From contig CAZBLK010000013.1 of the NCBI GenBank assembly GCA_964492715.1, positions 1-64,000 of the forward strand: 64,000 nt of DNA, read 5' to 3'. This stretch comes from CAZBLK01 sp964492715 (lineage in GTDB: Bacteria > Bacillota > Clostridia > Lachnospirales > WRBF01). The notes under the pieces are model-generated. The model worked only from the letters and a program-made list of their open reading frames with translations. It made no database searches and was not told the DNA's origin. Of the stretch, positions 59,106 to 64,000 are shown one piece after another; positions within the stretch are counted from its first letter, which is position 1; each line of letters opens with the position of its first letter. The position numbers and the translations under genes were made by a program.

Positions 59106-59888
59106 ATGCACACAAAAGCCATTACCGAACAAATTAGCGTTTTAATTGTAGACGATAACAAGGATTTATGCGAGTTTGTTACACAAAGTTTAGCAACAGG
59201 GGGCAGGTTTCAAGTTACAGGTGCAGCTCATGATGGCATAAGAGCACTTGAACTTCTTTCTATCTATGAACCAGAAGTGCTGCTCCTTGATATTGTTCTT
59301 CCATTTAGAGATGGTCTTTTTGTTTTGGAAGAAATAAAATCATTGAGGTTAAAAAACAAGCCAATTATTATTATGCTAACATCTGTTAGCAACGAGCATG
59401 TTATGCAAAGAGCAATTGATTTAGGAGCTGACTTTTTTATAATTAAACCATTTGACATTAATTCACTTTCAAAAAGAATTGAAGAAGTTTACTTTGACAA
59501 AAAGAAGAATACACAAGTTACATATAATTTAAGCAATGAACAGTCGCAAAAGAAAAACTTGAACAAAACAATAGAAGGATTTTTGCTGGAAAGTGGAATT
59601 AGTGTAAGCCTAAAAGGTAACGCTTATTTAAAAAGTGCAATTGTTTTTTGCTTGACGCATGAAGAAGCTTCTTTAGGGCTTACAAAGGTGGTTTACCCAC
59701 AAGTAGCCAAAGAGTACAATACAGATGCGGCAAATGTAGAGCGTGCAATTAGACATGCAATACAATCGGCATGGGAAAAAGGACGTATTCAAAAATTTTT
59801 TAACGAAAATAAAATTAAAATGGTTGACGAAAAAAGACCTAAAAGCGGTGACTTCATTAAAATTGCAATTAGTTACATAAGTGACTAG
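59106..59888 (+). CDS. spo0A: Spo0A sporulation master regulator
   Basis: A 260-residue response regulator. The receiver domain has the acid pair (VDDNKD, 16-17), phospho-acceptor Asp62 in LLLDIVLP, a Thr in MLTSVS and Lys in IIKPFD. The C-terminal effector domain contains the conserved AKEYNT ... VERAIRHAIQSAWEKG recognition helix. ATG 59106 is used with AAAGGG 10 bases upstream; a TTG at 59097 is too close to it. Phosphorylated Spo0A starts sporulation. Unlike many clostridia, spoIVB is not next to it here; the upstream region holds the A repeat. Confidence 0.96.
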   Translation: MHTKAITEQISVLIVDDNKDLCEFVTQSLATGGRFQVTGAAHDGIRALELLSIYEPEVLLLDIVLPFRDGLFVLEEIKSLRLKNKPIIIMLTSVSNEHVMQRAIDLGADFFIIKPFDINSLSKRIEEVYFDKKKNTQVTYNLSNEQSQKKNLNKTIEGFLLESGISVSLKGNAYLKSAIVFCLTHEEASLGLTKVVYPQVAKEYNTDAANVERAIRHAIQSAWEKGRIQKFFNENKIKMVDEKRPKSGDFIKIAISYISD

Positions 59889-59927
59889 TGGCTGCAAAAT
59901 TTTTAAATGTTTTGTTTTACAAGTGTA

Positions 59928-60336
59928 ATTGCCGAAGAAAAAAGAGTAAAGCCCATGTTGGACGAAAACAAAGAGCAAGTTACAAAATACTCTGACCAAT
60001 GCTCAAAATATGCGTGAAATGCACAACAAGCTTGTAAGGGACATTCAAGCTTTAGAGTCCCGAAAATCTTCTGTCAAAGCTAAAGTTTCAATTGCTAAAA
60101 CACAGGATAAAATGAACAAAATTACAAGCGCTATAGATTCAAGTTCATCATCTATGCTGGCGTTTGACAGAATGGAAGCTAAGGCAAGCAAAATGCTAGA
60201 CGAAGCAAATGCAATGCCAGACTTAAATGAAAGGCCACGTGATAAGGTTGATGAACTAGAAGCTAAATATTCTGGAAATTCTTTTCAAGCTGTTGATGAT
60301 GAACTGGCTGCACTTAAAGCTCAAATGGGATTGTAA
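59928..60336 (+). pseudogene. PspA/IM30 family remnant
   Basis: Two pieces of a phage shock protein A homologue in different frames. The first (from about 59928) reads IAEEKRVKPMLDENKEQVTKYS and ends at TGA 60015-60017; the second starts at ATG 60010 and runs MREMHNKLVRDIQALESRK ... ELAALKAQMGL to 60336. The expected N-terminal membrane-binding helix and the central part between the pieces are missing, so this looks like a decayed gene. The 108-residue C-terminal frame is probably not an active PspA on its own. It lies 40 bases after spo0A. Confidence 0.75.
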
Positions 60337-60349
60337 ATTTTATACTTTT

Positions 60350-60386
60350 AAAACCGCTTTATGTGATAATGCAGGGCGGTTTTTTG
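60350..60386 (+). terminator. Terminator after the PspA remnant
   Basis: ACCGC pairs with GCGGT (60376-60380) around a loop of 18 bases and TTTTTT follows. It could end the spo0A transcript as well. Confidence 0.7.
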
Positions 60387-60659
60387 TTGCAATAATTAAT
60401 AAAGTTTTGTGCATAATAGATACAGGAAAATTTTTATTCGCTATTTTGTTCTTTCTTAAAAAGCCAGAGGTTTAGCGAATTACTTCATTTTTGAATTCTA
60501 TCTCCTTTAAACTTAATTGTTAATTAAAGTCAAAAATCAATGTTAAAAATTAAAGTCAAAAATATTTGCATAAAAATACTTCTATTGTCAAATAATAGAT
60601 ACAGTAAAATTTGTGCTGAATAATTTTTACATTATACTTTTTTTAAAATAACCTGCCTA
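60387..60659. other. Intergenic region with direct repeats
   Basis: About 270 AT-rich bases. TTAAAGTCAAAAAT is repeated twice and ATAATAGATACAG occurs near 60414 and 60594. No gene is supported. Confidence 0.45.
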
Positions 60660-60777
60660 TATAGCAATTTGAGTATTTGTAGTCAACATTTTGCGATAAA
60701 AATGTCGAACGCTTCAACGATTTTTTATCAACGATTTTTTATCGCAAAATGTTGAACATCTTTATCAAATTGCGATA
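60660..60777 (+). repeat. Family B repeat with internal duplication
   Basis: Ends TATAGCAATTTGAG and CAAATTGCGATA. The inner segment contains ACGATTTTTTATC twice, so the copy is longer (118 bases). Confidence 0.85.
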
Positions 60778-60804
60778 GTAATTCTGTAAATAATAATTTG
60801 CAAC

Positions 60805-60960
60805 TATAGCAATTCCAGAAAGTAATGAGAAAAAAATGATAGAAGCAAATTGTGTTTCACGAACCTTTCAACGTGAAAATATGAAGTAGCTTATGCTTAT
60901 ATCGATTATTTAAGGATTGCTGTAGATAATTTGGTTATACGTTATTTAATGGAATTGCTC
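60805..60960. repeat. Chimeric element with A-type ends
   Basis: TATAGCAATTCCAG at the left and TAATGGAATTGCT at the right flank a 130-base middle that matches neither A nor B. It may be a novel member that uses the same ends. Confidence 0.5.
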
Positions 60961-60982
60961 TTGTTTGCCAAAATTAGGCAAG

Positions 60983-61092
60983 TATAGCAATTTGAGTTTT
61001 TATAGTCACCAATTCATTTTGGGGCAAAAAATAATGCGATTCAACGATTTTTTGACGCAAAATGGTGAACATGTTTATTCAAATTGCCGTAT
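60983..61092 (+). repeat. Family B repeat upstream of spoVT
   Basis: Begins TATAGCAATTTGAG and ends CAAATTGCCGTA; inner GACGCAAAATGGTGAAC is intact. It lies 80 bases before the spoVT start. Confidence 0.87.
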
Positions 61093-61102
61093 CAGCGTTT
61101 GA

Positions 61103-61131
61103 GAATTTATAAATGAAAACGCTGCATTAAC
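61103..61131 (+). promoter_or_regulatory. Possible forespore (sigma-G) promoter of spoVT
   Basis: GAATT (61103-61107), 17 bases, CATTAAC (61125-61131) loosely resembles the sigma-G pattern, which controls spoVT in Bacillus. The match is partial, so confidence is low. Confidence 0.3.
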
Positions 61132-61172
61132 TTAGAAAACAACTTGAATTGACATATTAAGGAGGAGTTTCA

Positions 61173-61718
61173 TTGAAGGCAACAGGCATTGTCAGAAGAA
61201 TAGATGATTTGGGACGTGTAGTTATTCCCAAGGAAATAAGAAGAACTTTACGGATTAGAGAAGGTGACCCACTCGAAATCTTTACCGATAGAGAAGGCGA
61301 AATTATATTAAAAAAATATTCACCGATAGGTGAGCTTGGGGCATTTGCAAAAGAGTATGCAGAAAGCCTTTCGCAAAACTCGGGGCATATAACGTGTATT
61401 GTTGACAAAGACCAAATTATTGCTGTTTCAGGCGGAGCAAAAAAAGACTTTATGGAAAAGCACATTTCTGCCGCTCTGGAAAAGGCAATTGCGTCACGTA
61501 CAACAATTTCTGCATCACGGAACGAGCAAGGGTTTATACCAATTCTTGAAGATGATGATGTAGAAAGTTATAAGCATGAATTTATTTCGCCAATTATTTC
61601 AGAAGGTGATGTTTTGGGTGCTGTTGTTTTTTTGTCTAACGACAAAAAGATGGGAGAAATTGAAGGTAAGCTTGCAACTACTGCTGCTGGGTTTTTGGGC
61701 AAGCAAATGGAGCAATAA
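61173..61718 (+). CDS. spoVT: SpoVT stage V sporulation regulator
   Basis: A 181-residue protein with an N-terminal AbrB swapped-hairpin DNA-binding domain (KATGIVRRIDDLGRVVIPKE, 2-21) and a C-terminal GAF-like domain (about 60-180). SpoVT adjusts forespore gene expression and spore properties in Bacillus. The start is TTG 61173 with AAGGAGG 7 bases upstream. It has its own terminator. Repeats of families A and B fill the region between it and the spo0A block. Confidence 0.94.
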   Translation: MKATGIVRRIDDLGRVVIPKEIRRTLRIREGDPLEIFTDREGEIILKKYSPIGELGAFAKEYAESLSQNSGHITCIVDKDQIIAVSGGAKKDFMEKHISAALEKAIASRTTISASRNEQGFIPILEDDDVESYKHEFISPIISEGDVLGAVVFLSNDKKMGEIEGKLATTAAGFLGKQMEQ

Positions 61719-61760
61719 TTTTTATAAATTATCAGACAAAATAAAGTGTGTAAGCATTTG

Positions 61761-61793
61761 AAAACCCCCCGATTAATAATCGAGGGGTTTTAT
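61761..61793. terminator. Bidirectional terminator between spoVT and next gene
   Basis: AAAACCCC and GGGGTTTT flank a CGAT-loop-ATCG stem between convergent genes, with A- and T-runs on the two sides. Confidence 0.85.
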
Positions 61794-61800
61794 ACACACC

Positions 61801-63105
61801 TTAATATTGTTTTATAAGGAAAAGTGGAGGGTCGCTACTTAATGATGACATAAGTTCTTCTGCTTCGGCATAAGTTTCAACCAAATTCATGTCCCAAGTA
61901 TTTTCTGCTCTCAAATAATTACCCAAAAGCTTCTTGCCACTTTCAAATTCTAAATAAGCAAAGTCTACATTGCCAGAAACGAATGAAACTTCACCATCAG
62001 CTTCGCTTATAACATCAGTATTTTTCAAAATTTCAATAATGTTTGTAAAATCCTTTTGTATATACTTATTGTGGTAATACATACTGTAAGGCGGTAGCAA
62101 CGCAATTGTAAAGTCAGCAAAGCTTTCCGTAATTATTTCTTTGTAGTTTTGAAGCTCCTCAAAGTCGGAAAGCTCAACAGACCATTTGCCGCTGTTGTTT
62201 ACAACAACAAATTGCCTAATTTGGTCAGGGCTTCCTTTTGGCGAAACTACAGCAAATGCGTACTTGTCATTTGCCGACAAAAACCTGACGTCAACACCAC
62301 TTGAAAGCTTTAAGTAGTCAACAATTGCTTTTTCAATTTTTTCAGACTTCTCGTTTGATTTTCCAAGCTTTACAATGTCGCCGTGGCGAACGTCGTAACT
62401 TTTAAGAAGCTTAGAAAGCTTTTCTCTTGTTAAAATGCCGCACTTTCCGCTTGAAGAAGCAATAGCAAAGCCGTCATGCGTTTCGTATGCGGCAAACAGC
62501 GAAAAAGCATCTTTGCTTATATGCTCCTTGTCAAGCTCATCAAATTGCATTAAGTCTTCTGTTTTTAAATAAAGAATAAGTACATCTTCATCGCCGTACT
62601 TTTCTTCCATTTCAGTCAGCTCTAAAAAATCAATTGTTTTTACATAAGAATCAGCAGGAACGTTAAACAAATAACCGTTTTGCGTAACAAAAACAATTGT
62701 GGGGCTGTATGTATCATAAAAATATTGGGCTGCTTCGGCAACGTTTGTAACCATACTCCATACATCATCTATAGGCATTTCAAAGTTAGGGTTTGCAGAC
62801 GGAACTTCTAATGAAGCGTTTGAACTAATAACTTCTTCATTTACAGGAGCTCCTGTTGGTTTTTCTGTTTCATTAATTTCAGTTGGTTTTGTATTATTAG
62901 CTAATGATGTGGGCTGCTCGTTAAAAAAGCTTACAACATATTTGTCAGCATCAGTTGCAAAAAATGCTGCAACAGCTACAACAATAACAGTGACCGACAA
63001 AACAATTGCAAGCTTTTTACTTTCACTTTTGCTTACATCATGTCCGCAATTAATACACTTTTTGGCGTCTTCTGCAATGGCTGTTTTGCAGTTTTTACAA
63101 ATCAT
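61801..63105 (-). CDS. Membrane protein with N-terminal zinc ribbon
   Basis: A 434-residue protein. The first 25 residues contain CKNCKTAIAEDAKKCINCG, a zinc ribbon in the cytosol, followed by a membrane helix (KLAIVLSVTVIVVAVAAFFA) and a large extracellular domain. The extracellular part has two similar stretches of VVSPKGSPDQIRQFVVVNN-like strands and no enzyme motif that I recognise. The design (zinc ribbon, helix, exported domain) occurs in Firmicutes envelope proteins of unknown role. Confidence 0.75.
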   Translation of the reverse strand: MICKNCKTAIAEDAKKCINCGHDVSKSESKKLAIVLSVTVIVVAVAAFFATDADKYVVSFFNEQPTSLANNTKPTEINETEKPTGAPVNEEVISSNASLEVPSANPNFEMPIDDVWSMVTNVAEAAQYFYDTYSPTIVFVTQNGYLFNVPADSYVKTIDFLELTEMEEKYGDEDVLILYLKTEDLMQFDELDKEHISKDAFSLFAAYETHDGFAIASSSGKCGILTREKLSKLLKSYDVRHGDIVKLGKSNEKSEKIEKAIVDYLKLSSGVDVRFLSANDKYAFAVVSPKGSPDQIRQFVVVNNSGKWSVELSDFEELQNYKEIITESFADFTIALLPPYSMYYHNKYIQKDFTNIIEILKNTDVISEADGEVSFVSGNVDFAYLEFESGKKLLGNYLRAENTWDMNLVETYAEAEELMSSLSSDPPLFLIKQY

Positions 63106-63185
63106 TTTTATCCTCCGTTTTCAAACGGCTTTTGCCGCTTTGCTATAGTATACATTTTAGTTGGCTTATGTAGGTAAGTGCAGCT

Positions 63186-63205
63186 AAAAAGTGGAATTAC
63201 TATAA
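63186..63205 (-). repeat. Family A end fragment
   Basis: AAAAAGTGGAATTACTATAA is the complement of the A left end. No partner end is nearby. Confidence 0.45.
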
Positions 63206-63238
63206 GTTGATTTTGTATTATAACATTTATTTTAACAA

Positions 63239-63267
63239 TTGTAAACTCCTGATTAGTGTGGTATAAT
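63239..63267 (+). promoter_or_regulatory. Promoter of the 135-residue gene
   Basis: TTGTAA (63239-63244), 17-base spacer ending in TGG, TATAAT (63262-63267). The TG before the -10 makes it an extended -10 promoter. Confidence 0.75.
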
Positions 63268-63350
63268 ACTATATAATAACAAACGCTTTTAAAACGAAAT
63301 GGTTGCAGCACTAAGTGAAGTATTGTACAAAAAATTTGGGAGGGTCTTAA

Positions 63351-63758
63351 ATGGACGCAAGAAATGAAATTATCCATATTGAGCAAGATAATACATTAAG
63401 TTTTGGTGAATATACAACAAAAGATAAAAAGAAGTTAGAAGTTGAAGTTGGCGGACATATTTATAAAATAAAAACGCATGACCAATTGACAAGGCTTGAA
63501 AAAAATGGGAATCTTCTTTTTGAAGCTGTTCCTGGTGTATTAGTTAAAAATTTTAATTTGAATGAGCATGAGCTTACATTTAATGCCGAAGGGTTTAGTG
63601 ACACACAAATAACACTTGAGCTTGAACCAGAGTCAGAATATAAAATATATATTGATAATTCAAGTATTGGAAGCATGAAGTCTAACTTGTCTGGCAAAAT
63701 AAACTTTAGCCTTGAGCTGAACGAAAAGGCTAAAGCTGTAAAAGTTGAAAAGGCTTAA
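63351..63758 (+). CDS. Small conserved protein (labelled endosialidase in relatives)
   Basis: A 135-residue beta-rich protein. The C-terminal TQITLELEPESEYKIYIDNS and SNLSGKINFSLEL strands are conserved in Lachnospiraceae, where the family is often annotated endosialidase, but no glycosidase residues are evident. GGGAGGG lies 8 bases before the ATG. A terminator separates it from radA. The function is unknown. Confidence 0.75.
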   Translation: MDARNEIIHIEQDNTLSFGEYTTKDKKKLEVEVGGHIYKIKTHDQLTRLEKNGNLLFEAVPGVLVKNFNLNEHELTFNAEGFSDTQITLELEPESEYKIYIDNSSIGSMKSNLSGKINFSLELNEKAKAVKVEKA

Positions 63759-63797
63759 TTTATTATAGTTTATTAAGGTTTATAATTTGGTTTTTAC

Positions 63798-63836
63798 CAA
63801 GCCTTGACATTTAAGGTGTCAAGGCTTGTATTCTTT
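63798..63836 (+). terminator. Terminator before radA
   Basis: Perfect CAAGCCTTGAC ... GTCAAGGCTTG stem followed by TATTCTTT. Confidence 0.8.
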
Positions 63837-63874
63837 AAAAGTGTATTAATGACAAAACAAATGGTGATATATCG

Positions 63875-64000
63875 ATGGCAAAAGTTAAAACTGTTTTTAT
63901 ATGTGCATCATGCGGTTACAAGGCAACTAGGTGGCTAGGGCGCTGCCCCGACTGCCAAAGCTTTAACACAATGTCAGAGGAAGTTGTTTCGGCAAGCAGC
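63875..64000 (+). CDS. radA: RadA DNA repair protein (5' part)
   Basis: The first 42 codons are in the window. MAKVKTVFICASCGYKATRW and GRCPDCQSFNTM give the N-terminal four-Cys zinc finger of RadA (CxxC ... CPxC). RadA is a RecA-like helicase that branches recombination intermediates. The gene continues past base 64000. Confidence 0.93.
   Translation, partial: MAKVKTVFICASCGYKATRWLGRCPDCQSFNTMSEEVVSASS

Overview
The window reads as a chromosomal segment of an AT-rich, Gram-positive, endospore-forming and flagellated member of the class Clostridia; an order such as Lachnospirales is my inference. The evidence is Spo0A, SpoVT, a SleC-type cortex-lytic enzyme, a GerS-like lipoprotein next to alanine racemase, a sigma-D type flagellin promoter, FliS, the CdaA/CdaR pair, YtxC-ThrS and MltG-TrmR gene order, and strong Shine-Dalgarno (SD) sites with ATG, GTG or TTG starts. 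TGA is a normal stop. I see no tRNA, prophage, complete insertion sequence or CRISPR array.

Layout. 0-9 kb: a DtxR/MntR regulator divergent from feoA-feoB, then leftward ligA, tspO, a Rieske-FAD oxidoreductase and a broken yyaL-like gene. 9-11.3 kb: a decayed stretch with an orphan protein, a small zinc-ribbon membrane protein and a permease fragment fused to a yyaL duplicate, then the RNase P RNA gene and a type I toxin-like locus. 11.3-20.6 kb: sleC, a NUDIX gene, and a flagellin operon (flagellin, a 1069-residue repeat protein, a 49-residue protein, FliS), plus two small leftward genes. 20.9-27.7 kb: a Gly-rich peptide, an AtoE-type transporter and two Cache-domain c-di-GMP proteins. 28-33.2 kb: mltG, trmR, ytxC, thrS and a tocopherol-cyclase-like gene. 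33.2-41.4 kb, leftward: a BlaI/M56 pair with two operators, a TIGR04086 protein, flotillin, and the arginine cluster arcA-argF-rocD. 41.8-51.4 kb, rightward: a lipoprotein glycosidase-like gene, two membrane proteins, cdaA, cdaR, gerS-like, alr, a MazF toxin without an antitoxin, a P-loop protein and an M23 peptidase. 51.5-58.1 kb, leftward: a C39-like peptidase and an RND efflux operon led by a tandem double-MarR regulator. 58-64 kb: repeat-rich DNA, spo0A, a pspA remnant, spoVT, a zinc-ribbon membrane protein, a small conserved protein and the start of radA.

The window is seeded with short non-coding palindromic repeats of at least four families (called A to D here). They lack coding capacity and sit only between genes. 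A and B share the ends TATAGCAATT, C and D share TAGGGCGTGTT, and termini beginning with TA suggest elements mobilised in trans, perhaps by an IS630/mariner-type transposase. All five full-length A copies point the same way, and three lie in leaders of rightward genes (flagellin, mltG, spo0A).

How the genes fit together: sleC, gerS-like, alr, spo0A and spoVT make this a sporulation/germination-rich region; the fla genes with two c-di-GMP enzymes and cdaA add motility and second-messenger control; arcA-argF-rocD converts arginine through citrulline and ornithine to glutamate semialdehyde. The most interesting leads are the large repeat protein in the flagellin operon, the type I toxin-like locus, the repeat families in gene leaders, SD-masking hairpins at several genes, and the fused double-MarR regulator with a matching inverted repeat.
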